In this document: piece after piece, positions 1 through 10,552 of the stretch
Numbering within the stretch: the first letter of the stretch is position 1
How the letters are laid out: the number at the start of each line of letters is the position of its first letter
Notes under the pieces: model-generated
The model's input: the letters and a program-made list of their open reading frames with translations, nothing else
Told to the model about the DNA's origin: nothing
Databases searched by the model: none
Position numbers and translations under genes: made by a program
Assembly: GCA_011032825.1 (NCBI GenBank)
Contig: JAADJZ010000039.1
Location: 62,001-126,000, forward strand
Direction: 5' to 3'
Source: Massariosphaeria phaeospora
Lineage: Eukaryota; Ascomycota; Dothideomycetes; Pleosporales
Length of the DNA stretch: 64,000 nt

Positions 1-812
1 CAGGACAAGGACGAGGAGATGGACACATTGTACCACCCTAGTGATCGGGGAGTCCTGAGTGTCTTCGACCAAGAAGGTCAAGCGGCTAGGCTTGCTCGCG
101 TGTTCGGGCGAGGCCTGATCATCATTGCTCCAGAAGTCAAGAAGCGTGCAGATTGGGACAGCGTGTACCAGTATCTCCCGAGCAAACGTCCCATAGTGCG
201 CTCGCGCTGGAGTGTTGGCCTTCAGGAAGATCTACGTCCTATCATCATGGGTTGCATTCCTACCCACCGCTTCCCGGACAACGTTGCACAGGGGCCCCGA
301 TGGTACATCATGACCCCTAGTCCCGATATGAAGCAGTACCTGGCATCCAAGTGAGTATCCTGTTTGAGTCATCGGCACTGAGACTAACCAACATTACTAG
401 ACCGGACCCAAATCTATACCAGCGGCTCGGATTTAGCGACCAGAAGCAGTTAGAGTGGGCCATATTTGCGCTTCATCGCTCGATTACGCTGGGGTCGGTT
501 CCCAGCTTGAACGATGGCTTGACCCGACAGTGGCTTCAGCAATACGCCGCGTACCTCCGCAGCGGCAAGTACGGTACCAAGGGCTTCGCATTCGACCCGA
601 AGAAGCCAGCTGAAGGAGTCGATGGTACGTTTATCAACTTCACCGCTATATCAATCTGGATCCTGTGGGCAGATGCAGGTTCGAACCTGAGGACGTATGC
701 AGATCAATGGGACGCCGCTGTCGTCGCTAGGCTGAATACACGCAACAACCTCAACCAGACCACGTGGGCGGAGTTTCCTGCTGCCGTCACCGCCATGCAG
801 TTCAAGAAGTAG
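1..812 (+). CDS. 3' end of an unrecognised gene (5' partial)
   Basis: The frame is open from base 1, before the first visible ATG at 19, so the gene starts left of the window. I read exons 1-352, 403-624 and 679-812. Intron 1 (353-402) begins GTGAGT and ends TAG. The proposed intron 2 (625-678) begins GTACGT and ends CAG; it is 54 nt and stop-free, so retention would only add 18 residues. The visible part starts with an acidic stretch (QDKDEEMD), continues with a mixed alpha/beta segment (FGRGLIIIAPEVKKR) and ends ...AVTAMQFKK. There is no membrane segment and no motif I can assign. I do not recognise the family, so no function is proposed. Confidence 0.6.
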
Positions 813-1825
813 GCCGTCGAGGTGGGTGGGACAATGCCGCCGAGATTGGTCAGAGAAATTTCCGCGAGCTCAGAGCGGAGCCTTAATTGGTTATACTGGA
901 ATTGGTCGAGGCCAGGTTTGAGTGTTTGGTTTCTTTGTGTGTTCTTCCTTTTGGAAGACGTGTGGGAATAGTAAAGGTGCAGCAATAGATGGATCTTGCA
1001 TCAGCCGCCTGCAGGCATGGTTATTTCTGTGTAGATATTATGCTACACGACGGGACTATTTGGGACGTACTGAGAATACCAATTTCTTAGTCTCTATTGA
1101 ACGATTTCTTCCTGTTTTAGTCCGTTACTTGGATTCCAAGTATGATATCAATTGGTGATCGAGGAAGTTAAGGCGATTAGGAGAAGACGGCAAGGTAGCT
1201 GGAATCACTAAGGTAGAATGAAAATCACTAAGCATATAAACCAACTAGAAAGAATGTACGTGTCTAAGTTCTAATACTAGCTAGGGTATAATCAATTCAC
1301 CTATAGATTTACTCCTCCTACGCTAAACGTATTCCAACGTACCTAGACCACCCCGCCACTATCGCCGCTGCCCGATGTAATCTTCTCCTGTCTGCCCAGC
1401 GACACCATAGCAGAGGAAGAAATCCCTCTACATCCTTATTCAACCATCTAAAACCAAACGCCGTTGCTGCTGTCGCCGCCGTCGCCGCTGTCGCCGCTGT
1501 CTAATATACCCCCCCTTCCGCTGACACCGCAGAAAAGGTAAGGCAGACGACAAGGACGAGGACGAGGACGAGGACAAGAACGAGGAAGACGACGAGAACA
1601 GAGAAAAGAAAGATAGAGAGTAGGAGGAGAAAGAGAACCGGCCACTGCGACGTTCAGCATGTCTAGCTTAGTTGTGTTTAGTATTATGCGCAACGCGCCC
1701 GGTTTTCCAGGAGCCTAGAACTCCGTCACTGTCGCCATCGCTGTCGCCGTCTGATATACCCTCACCCCCCTACTAACCCCCCAAACAAGTAAACCCCTAC
1801 ACCTCTCCTACTTCTATCCTAGACA

Positions 1826-1915
1826 TTACCCTGTATACTACCTACAGCACCCCTTCGTAAACACTAACATAGGAAGTTTCCTTAGTCCTAAAATCGCCTA
1901 CACGTCCAAGAGAAC
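1826..1915 (+). repeat. Degenerate dispersed repeat, copy A
   Basis: First of three direct copies sharing the order CTGTATAC..CTACAGCACC..TTCGTAAACAC..CCTAAAATC..TCCAAGAG. Similarity to copy B extends upstream to about 1800 (CACCTCT..ACTTCTAT). Differences between copies are scattered substitutions, many of them C/T or G/A. Confidence 0.5.
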
Positions 1916-2010
1916 TGCTGCCTCTCCTCTTTTTCTCCCTCTCTAGTATAGTCCGTCACTAGCACGCGCACTTGTAACTGTACCCTAACACCTCTGCAAC
2001 TTCTATAACA

Positions 2011-2103
2011 CAATACCTAGTATGCTAGATACAGTCCCCCTTCGTAAACACCGATGCAGCAAATTGTCTTACTCCCAAAATCTGCTATACTCCCAAGAGG
2101 ATG
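2011..2103 (+). repeat. Degenerate dispersed repeat, copy B
   Basis: Second copy, with core TATGCTAGATACAG..CTTCGTAAACACC followed by CCCAAAATC..CCCAAGAGGA. It aligns with copy A over its full length and with copy C through the same blocks. Confidence 0.5.
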
Positions 2104-2328
2104 AGCGAAAAGCTATATCTCGAGTTAGCAATGAACAACACTAGGAGAGCGATAGTAATGCACAAAACGAAAAAACTTTCATTTGGTATCTTCGGCCAAC
2201 AACCTGACTTCAAGGAAACACTGCGTATGCAGAAAATGCAACAATTGAACATCCGATGTCCAACCTGATCTGATCCTCCTCCTCTCGTGCACCTACCCAG
2301 GCACGCCCACCTCCACGAGCCCAGCTTC

Positions 2329-2425
2329 GACAATACCCCGTATGCTAGCTACAGCAGGGCTTTGTAAAGACAGACGTTGCATATTTCCCTATTTGCTAAA
2401 ACCTCTTAGGCAGTCCAGAGGATCG
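2329..2425 (+). repeat. Degenerate dispersed repeat, copy C
   Basis: Third direct copy, with core CGTATGCTAGCTACAGC, GGGCTTTGTAAAGACAG, CTAAAACCTC and GTCCAGAGGA in the same order as copies A and B. It ends about 60 bp beyond the oxidase stop codon, so it lies in that gene's 3' flank. Confidence 0.5.
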
Positions 2426-2483
2426 CGCACCTAAGCAAGTCGTCACCTCGTCCGTCAACACAAAGGTAAAAACTCAGCCACAT

Positions 2484-5400
2484 CTACACACCCGGCAACG
2501 GCTGGAAACTCGGAGAATCAGGCCAATTGCCCAGCCCCGCCGGATCGCCGCCAATGCGCACCCACTTAGCATGACTCGGCATATCGCCATCGAGCACGAA
2601 CATGCGATACCAGCCGACAGGCGCCACATACGGGCCGGGCGGCGCCAGCACCGTACACGTATTGTTCCCCGCACACGCGACCTCCGGGAACAAGATGCGC
2701 GCGCCCATCGAGTTGCCATGGGTGCTGCTCTCGGAGCCGAGCAGCGAGACGCGGATGGGCCCGCCCGACGACGCGGTGAGCGTGAAGGCGTAGCCGGTGC
2801 TCCAGGCCCAGTCAGAGTTGGCGAGTGTGAAGGCCGGCTTGGGCGCACCGGACAGAATGTACGGAGGTAGGAAGACCTCGATGCGGTACTCCTGCTCGAA
2901 GTCGGGCTTGTCTTGCGGGTCGGAGCCGGAGACGAGGATGCGGCCGTCGTCGAGGAGCACGGCTTCCGAGTGGTACATGCGCGGGATGGTCGTGTTGGCC
3001 ATGACGCTCATGCGGCGGTGCAAGGGCTTCCGGCTGTCGTACAGCACTGCGTTGAGGTTGGCGTTCTTGCCCAGCTGGAAGCCGGCTTCGCCGTTCTTGC
3101 CGCCGTTAAGGATCAGGAAGGTGCCGTCGGGGAGCGTCACCATGCACGAGATGACGCGGCGCGAGGGCATGCGCTCGATGGTCCACTTGGGTTCGTCAGC
3201 GTCGGGCGCGATGGACACGCAGTTGTCGATGCCCCATTGCGGGTTGGGCACGGCGCCGCCGCAGATGAGGACTTCGAGGGGGTCCGAGTAGGGGGCGTAC
3301 TGGGGGAGCAGCACTTGGGTCCCCTCGTAGGGGTATGTGCGGCCGCCGCGCGGGTTGTTGACTGAGGCGGGGACCTGGGGCAGGATCTTGACGGTGTCGA
3401 GGGACTTTTCGTCGATGAGGCGGGCCTGGTTGTAGTACTGGATGAAGATGGCGCCCGAGGGCATGACAGCCAGGAAAGGGTAGAGGTTGAACGGGTCCGT
3501 GTCTTGCAGATACTGTTGGAACTTGACCGGGCCGGCGCGTGGGAGGATCTCCATAGTGGGAACGGGCGAGCCGTTCGAGCCGGACTGACCACCAACAATG
3601 AGCATGGATCCGTTGGCCATGACCATCCCTGTGGGATACCATCGACCAGACTGGAGCGCAACCTCATTGACATTTTCTTGCCAGTCATTGGTACCGTTAG
3701 TACCAAGCTCACCATCTGGCGTGTATATGCGCACACCGAAAGTGCTGTCCGCGCTCCAGCCGCCAATGTTGATCTGGCGACCGCCCTTATCCGGCATGGT
3801 GAGACCCGCAGCGCAAAAGATGTCAGTCTTGATACCGTACATCTCGCGGAAAGGACCCTTGAAGATGTCGTCCCCAAGAGACGGGTCGAACTCGTACGCA
3901 CCCGTCGAGTTGGGAGGTCCTGTGCCCTTCTTTTCGAGTAGAGAGACCTTCCCGTTGATGGCAGGCTGAGAGATTAGAGGGATTACCGGGCCCCCAATCA
4001 GGAACTCGTAACCCCCTGCGGCAGGCCCACTAGGGTAGTCGAACACATAGAGAGGATTCTCCTCATCCACGTACTTGTACCAAGAGTATCGAAGACCAGC
4101 CCCACAAAGGGCTTCAGGATTTCCGGGGCAGGGGACAGAGCACTCAGACTCAGGAACCTCTTTAGCATTGACAGCCTCGACACCGTCAATGTCTCCGCAG
4201 TAGCACTCCTCGCCGAATTGCATGCCACCAGCCATGTAACCGAATTCGGCGCACTTGCCTAGACACCACTCCGGAGAGTTTCCAGTCTTGTTGACAAGCT
4301 GCCAGGGGAAGACGCGTGCCTGAAGGGGCGTGGGTTCGTCGATGCAGGCTTGGTAGACCCAGTTACCGACCTTCTCAATGGCCTTGGGCGGGCGCACGAC
4401 CTTGAGTACGTCCTGGCTGGACCATACACTGAGTCTGTCTGGGCCACCACACTTTTCCCCAGAGGCACCGCTACATGGCATACCACATTGGGAGTCATCC
4501 GTGGCGAGCTTGCCGTCCTGGCGGATGACATTGTCGCAGAAGCACTGGTAGCTGTACTCCATTCCGGCAATAGTAAAACCCAGGTCGTCGCAAGTTTTGG
4601 AGCAGGAAGCGATTGTTAGTTGAGGGTTATCAGCTTGGGCGTTGCCCATGATGCGGAAGCCGGGTCCGTCGACGTAGCATCCCTTGTATTCCCAACCTTC
4701 GGGGAGGCCAGTCGCGGTAGCGGAGGCAGTGTTGACGCGGGTGGATGTAGGTGTATCCTCAGTGGGTGTGGGAGTCGGCCCTGTAGTGGCGCTAGTCGTG
4801 GAGCCTTCATTGCCTTCGAAGAAACGGAACATCGTGAGTCGGTTTGGCCCACCACACATCTGCGTCTCATCTCCTGCGCAAAGCATACTGCACTGGTCGT
4901 TGCCATCTGGAGCGGGGCCACCACCGTTCCTGAGGGCACTGTCACAGAAGCATTCGGCAGAGTACTCCGTTCCGGCCCAAGTGTAGCCAGCGTTGCGGCA
5001 AGCAGTCTGGCACTTGTCGTTCGTCATGGCGCCTGTAACTCCCATACCAACACCAAGTGTCCGTGTGCCGACAGAATCAACATAGCAACCTTGAGCTTGC
5101 CATCCCTTGGGAGGCTCAGGCGCCGCGGCCTTTAGACCGAATTCGAAGATGTTGATCCGGTTCGGGCCTCCACAGGTTTGTGTGGCATCTCCGTTGCATG
5201 GCATGTCGCAGCCTTCCTCTGGACCGTGGCCATTCAGGAGCTCGTTTCCGCAGAAGCATTCGCCGCCGTACTCTACACCAGCGTACTTGAAGTCGCCATT
5301 CTTGCACCCGGCAGTGCAGGTCTCGGGCGACATTTTGGACGGACCGCCTTCGACGGTGCCGATGACGTTGAGAATTCGTGCACCGCCATTATCGCTGTCC

Positions 5401-6232
5401 CGTGTAAGCATCCACTCGTTTGAGTAGATTATGGAAAAGAACGTACGAATAGCAGCCCCGGGCACCCCAACCCTCAGGTGCCGAAGGAGCTGGGGGAGTA
5501 CCACCTCCTCCAGTGACGGGGTCCTTTTGATAGACGGAGAGACGACCCGGGCCTCCACAAGCTTCTCCAGGTGCACCGGAACATTCCATTGAACACCCGG
5601 AATCCACTTCTGCGCCGGGAGCTTGAATGGTGTTGCCACAGAAACATTCATTCGAGTACTCGGTGCCGGCAAACTTGTAGCCGCGCGTATTGCAGTAAGT
5701 GATGCACTTCTGAGCACTCATGTCGCCAACTGGAGCGGCACTGCGCAGAGAGCGCGAGGCTGTCGAGTCGCTACAAGGCGTTAGCAAGACGTATCAATAC
5801 GGTGATCACAACCAAGGCCAAGAAATTGTAGTCGTTCGATGATTGACACCAGGCCTCAATTTGCACTGAACGCTAATGTAGTGGGTGGGGGTAGAGAGGA
5901 TAGCAGTTTTCGGGCGAGATTCAGCGATGCTCTTGACAGTAGACGATTTTCCAGACTGAGGTAGAATGAAACTTTCCGTCTTGCTCGATATCACTTGTAT
6001 CCAACATATCGAGTAATGGATAGACCAAAGATAACGCATCCTGATCCCCGAGCGTTTGAATTAAACCCGTAAGAAATGCAACGTACCTATAGCATCCGGC
6101 ATAGCTCCACTGATCAGGCAAATTCGTAGCCGGCGCCTGCCTCTTCGCAATCGTCAGGGCATCAGTCGACGCAATTAGGAGATTGATAAAAATAGTAGAG
6201 AGAGTGAGTGGATGTTCCATGACGGGCAACAA
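2484..6232 (-). CDS. Secreted glyoxal oxidase (copper radical oxidase, AA5_1) with five WSC domains
   Basis: The model is exons 6232-6087, 5770-5447 and 5394-2484, giving 1126 aa with phases agreeing at both junctions. An N-terminal hydrophobic segment looks like a signal peptide. WSC modules follow at about 41-129, 150-243, 254-348, 390-483 and 501-599, each with an ECFCGN/ECYCGD-like core and paired cysteines; a Thr/Ser-rich linker precedes WSC4. The rest is a kelch-type glyoxal oxidase domain plus the C-terminal E-set domain. Visible candidates for the copper-radical site are Cys about 683 (DIFCAAGLT), Tyr about 843 (RTYPYEGTQ), a Tyr-His pair about 961-962 (MYHSEA) and His about 1046 (STHGNS). 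The family oxidises aldehydes such as glyoxal to acids with release of H2O2; WSC modules bind wall glycans. A start at 6220 is also possible. Intron 1 is unusually long at 316 nt. Confidence 0.9.
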
Positions 6233-8559
6233 ATATTAGGAATGAGGAATATTAATATAGAGAGTAACGACAGTGTTCTCAGTCACTGGCTTGACAAGCA
6301 GGACACCGGGAGTAATTTGTGGTGGTGATGGGAGAGACGAAGTGCCCACGCGGAACATATAAAGAAACGCAAGTCGGTGAGCCCCTGTACGGCCTTCCCC
6401 AGAGACCCGGGGTCTGGAGTCGGAATCGACTGCCGGATTGGACTCAGGGATCGGTAGTCTGGGTACGGAAGCGGAATGGTTGACAGCTCTCTTCAGCTAT
6501 GCAAGCCGAACTACCACACCCGAACGCACTACGTCTTTTCCGCGACCACGAAAGTGATCCGGTGCACTCTAGACTCCCCCAAAGAACGCTCTCAGCTATC
6601 CGCCGCACAGCCAAATCAATAGTCTCCCCGAACCGCTATGGCACTCCTCCTTCGACAACGGCAAAGACAAGCGAAGAACTGTCACAGGTGATTAAAGTCT
6701 CCGTTCTCGTCCGTTTCTAAGGAGGAGTGCTTTCGTATCTCGCAAGCCTCGCGAGGGTTGGATATAATTAGGTAGACTCTAATGCATGACGGGACGACGA
6801 CACCCTCAGCACATCGAGAATCGAGGACGAACAGAAGCAATTAGTCTTGAAAAGGAAGCGTAGGTAACCGAGCTTGTTGATAGAGCTGAAGGGTCTGACT
6901 CGATTCGACGGCGTTGTGCGCTGTCCAGTGTCGAGGCTCGCGGCTTGCATGTCGCCGTTTGCGATGGCAGCCTTATTGCAGGACTGGACTAGGAAAGCAC
7001 ACCGGTGTGAGACGAGAGAAGACGGGTCCTAGTTTTTGCCTTCGCGTGGCTGAGTCCCGTATCCACGGCTGACAGACGGATGCAACCTGGGCGGTGATTG
7101 GTGAATGCATGGCTCCTATCGTGTTCCTATCGTGAATAGCCTAGCGGGCGGCAGGAATGGTCCCGAGTCGAGCCTGATTTCATCCCTGCAGACTAACTAT
7201 CAGTACTACGGTACTACCTGGCAGAATTCAGTGCTGATGACAAAGACTTTAGGCAATTCTCTTGACAGTCCAGAAGTTTTTAGAAAGTTTTCGCGTGCTC
7301 ACAAAAGGGTAGATAGTCTGCCTCTAAGTTTACAAAGCCCTCTCATATCTACTATACTAGGCAATGTCTGTGTAGGGCTTGTAGAAGCAAGAGGATAGGC
7401 TTACCTGGGTGCGCATCGGAAACGATTCACGCTAGAGGGGTAGTACTCGGCAAACGCCACCATCGCGGGCGAGACGCCCCCTGCAAGGTACCCAAGCCGT
7501 TGGGAGAACTGGGACTCCGGGCCAGAAACGACTCACGCGAGTAACATCTGGGGATCACAGTTGCTTCTTTTTCGCTGGCATGGGGGACGGCGCCTTGGTG
7601 GGTGGAGATGAAGAGAGATAACAGGTTCGGAAAGAGATGTCTCAGAGGCGAACGCCACAGGAGCGATGGCGTGCACCGGAGAGAACACCCAGCCATACCT
7701 CATTTTGTGACGCGGAGGACTGGCTGTGTGACGGGCGTGTCGCACACGCACGAGGTGGAACCGTGGAGGTTGTAGATCTCGTGGCATGTCATCCGAGGTG
7801 GGTGATAAGGCGAGAAGCGAGCGAGCTGGCTGATGATTGATGAAACACTTGCCGGCACGCTCCGACGGCGCGAGGCTACCAAGGTGTGGAGATTCTGTCG
7901 ACTTCGTTAGCGCGGCCCAACCATGGTTCGGCGCTGTTCGCGCGCGACTTGACTCGCGCTTCTGAGCCTAAACTAACTACACAGATTAGCCTCTCCATTC
8001 GCAGGACAACGCAGTCCGCTCCCTGGAGGACTATTGAGCGCTCACAGAGTGCAGGATGACAGAGTGCAGGATGACAACGTGCAGTAGCAGTTGCCACTGC
8101 AGCGTTACGCCGCGTTAGTCTAGCGGCGATGACGAGAGTGACAAGAGATCGTCGTCGGATGGAAGCTCCGTATTGAGTGGGGGGAGAAGACGCGGTCGAC
8201 AGCCTGACAATCTAGACTCAAGTAAGGGGGGTATGCGCATCGAGCTAGTTGTAGCGTGAACCAAGGTCCCAGACAAAATCTAAACATTAACTCTAAGCTA
8301 AAAATATATGATCCATGGTAGATGTGTATGCGAAACGCTGGATTCAGTGGTGAAATCCCGGAAGAGTACTGCGTGCATGCTGCATGCATGATATCGATAG
8401 ACCCGGAGACTACCTAAGTAGGTGGGGGTGTCGCAAACAACGCTGTAAGGAGCCCAGAGTAGAAGTCAAACGAAGAACGCCGGACCGAGGTAAGAGTTTT
8501 GTCGCATTACGAGGCTGCAAGAATATTCTTCGAAAACGTAAAGCCCGCTAGTGTGGGAT
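6233..8559. other. Gene-free stretch between oxidase promoter and GH16 3' end
   Basis: Holds the promoter and 5' region of the oxidase (from 6233 rightwards) and the 3' flank of the GH16 gene. Several open frames of 60-100 codons occur, but none shows family features, splice continuity or a convincing composition. One inverted copy of the dispersed repeat lies at about 7322-7372. I see nothing else I can support. Confidence 0.5.
7322..7372 (-). repeat. Degenerate dispersed repeat, inverted copy D
   Basis: Read on the minus strand it gives CCTAGTATAGTAGATA followed by GAGGGCTTTGTAAAC, which matches copies B and C (CCTAGTATGCTAGATAC; CAGGGCTTTGTAAAG). It lies about 5 kb away on the other side of the oxidase gene and in opposite orientation. 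Confidence 0.4.
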
Positions 8560-10552
8560 CTAGCATAGGCCTTCTCGCCACATCTTGACCGACTTAACTG
8601 TCATGCCGCGTTCGTTGCCTGTACCCCACGTAGGTAGCCATTTATCCTTTGCTGCAAGATAAGTTAGCGATAGGGATCGAAGCATATCTGAAATATAGAC
8701 GATATAGTGAGGGAGCATTGGCTGGCTCGATATGCCATGTACGAACCTTTGTAGAAGTCGCTGGCAGCCGTGGCACCATTGTCTACCCAAGGCTTATCAA
8801 ATTTGCCATCACTGCAGCGAGTTAGTTTAAGCGAATGTATACGATCGAGGTGGTATCTGGTTGAGCAATGCGAGGAGGTTTCGACGTACTAGAACCAGCC
8901 GTTGTTACTGCCAACGGCTACGTTGAGAATGAGGTAAAACTTCTCGTCAAAAGGCGTGTTCGTGTTGCCCGTCTTGGACCAAGGGTTCTCAACCACACTT
9001 TCGTTCACCACGGCGCCCTCGAAATGGCCGCGCTGCCACATTGTATCCGTATTACCGAACTTCATATAGAAGACTTGCTTGAGGCGAGAGTCAAGATACG
9101 TGTACAGATAATCCTTGGACCACTGTAGTCCAAAAGTGTGAAACCCTTGGGCAAAGTCGGTACGCCGCAGGAACTTGTGACCGTATGTCATCCAGTATGC
9201 GTTTAGTTTGGAGGTGGGACCCCTGAAGCGTAAGTCCACGAGCAAAAGTATGGAACTCAACTTAATTACCAGTGTAGAGTACTCGTCATGGCATCGCGTC
9301 CGATTGGGTACTGCCACTCGTTGCCGCGGAACTCGGCGATATCAATCTCACCACTGTGACATGTTAGTCTCTACTGCTCAAGCATGGGATGGACGTCTAA
9401 GGGTTGCTGCGCACCTGGCTGGCCACTCGCCGTATTTGCTTTCTTCAGGCATCATCCAGATTGCAGGCCAAAGCCAGTCTCCCTTGGGCATCTTTGCTAC
9501 CACCTCAACGCGTCCATACTTAATTCCCTTCTTCCCCTTGGTCGAAAGTCGTGCAGACCGGACAGGTGGCACGATGATCCCAGTTGTCACATTTGAACGG
9601 ATTGAGCATTGCTTGTAGTCAGGCGAGGTGCAGCTACCATCTCCCTGGCCTGTCTTGGTAAGGTTCAGTGTGTAGCCATTGAACACCTGCTCTTCAGTGA
9701 TGCCGGTGGTTTCCGTGGTCAGTGTGGGGACGATATGTAGACCATCCGCATCGGTGAAGGCGTTGCGCTCGTCTGAGGTGGTCCAGTCGAAAGCCCCAGT
9801 GCCGAAGCCAGCAATCTTTATATACTTATTAACGCGCTGGCGAAATTACACAAGACCTTCTTGACGTACCTGTACTTCGTGCGACCAGGTTGCTGGGTCG
9901 ATATTTTTGAAATTCTCGTCCAATTCCAAACAATACTGTTATCGTTTTAGCCTATATCCAAATCGAGCATCTGCATGTGAAATAGGAGAGGTAAACGACC
10001 GGGGCTGGCGCATACAGTGGGTACGTGCAAACTCCTGGATGATTGTATCAACCAATCACAACAAGTGCGCAGAAAATGGAAGGTAATGACGCAGGCCCTC
10101 ACGAGCGTGGGTAGACGCGAAGGAAAACTCATGGTGTACTCACATCTCCATCCTTGGCAGCCTTTGCTCCGTCATAACTCAAATATGCGCAAACACATAG
10201 TGATAGAGCAATGAAGACCCAGACAATCATGTTGCCATACTTGGTTCTCTTGAGTCTCTTGTCTTCTGCCCACGGTTGATGGTATCTGAAGCCAAGTTAG
10301 CACAATCCATGGGAAGGGTCTTGGGGCAACACACTCTCCCCGAAGCCTATAACTCTTGAAAGTGTGTCTTTGTTTCCGTGGTGCTAATCCTGAAGACGGC
10401 ACAGAACCGAAGTTTGTCGACGGCGCTCGATCGGACTCGATGGCCATGGAGTTGCGGGATTGCAGAGGAACAACATTGTTGCTGTCTTTGCTGTCTTTGC
10501 TCTCCTTCTTGGAGTGTTGCGGGAACTTGAAAACAAAGTCGGAAAGACCCAT
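8560..10552 (-). CDS. Membrane-anchored GH16 glucanase/transglycosylase
   Basis: Eight exons fit in phase: 10552-10335, 10285-10144, 9935-9870, 9815-9415, 9353-9270, 9222-8890, 8811-8747 and 8651-8560, giving 466 aa. The protein starts with a basic Ser/Lys-rich tail of about 75 residues (MGLSDFVFKF...), then YHQPWAEDKR and one hydrophobic segment (MIVWVFIALSLCVCAYLSY), predicting a type II membrane protein with an exposed C-terminal catalytic domain. The GH16 signature EIDIAE is at about 278-283, with Glu278 the expected nucleophile and Glu283 the acid/base. Flanking blocks such as WLWPAIWMMP and HTFGLQW are typical of the family. Likely role: hydrolysis or remodelling of beta-1,3(4)-glucan at the cell surface. 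An upstream in-frame Met at 10612 exists; 10552 is preferred because MGLSDF begins the basic tail. It is divergent to the GT2 gene at 12753. Confidence 0.88.

Larger units (their letters stand above)
813..2483. other. Gene-free stretch with degenerate repeats
   Basis: No credible coding region. It holds a GCC/GCT-type trinucleotide tract (about 1460-1500), a GACGAG-type hexamer tract (about 1553-1590), and three diverged direct copies of a roughly 95-base sequence listed separately. The short open frames here have repeat-driven composition and are not called as genes. Confidence 0.6.

Noticed and set aside
669..690. GGTTCGAACC, resembling a tRNA B box
   Set aside because: No matching A box or cloverleaf around it; it spans the proposed intron/exon junction of the left-edge gene.
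6499..7398. Open frames of 60-97 codons between the oxidase and GH16 genes
   Set aside because: No recognisable motif, no splice partner, and part overlaps the dispersed repeat copy.
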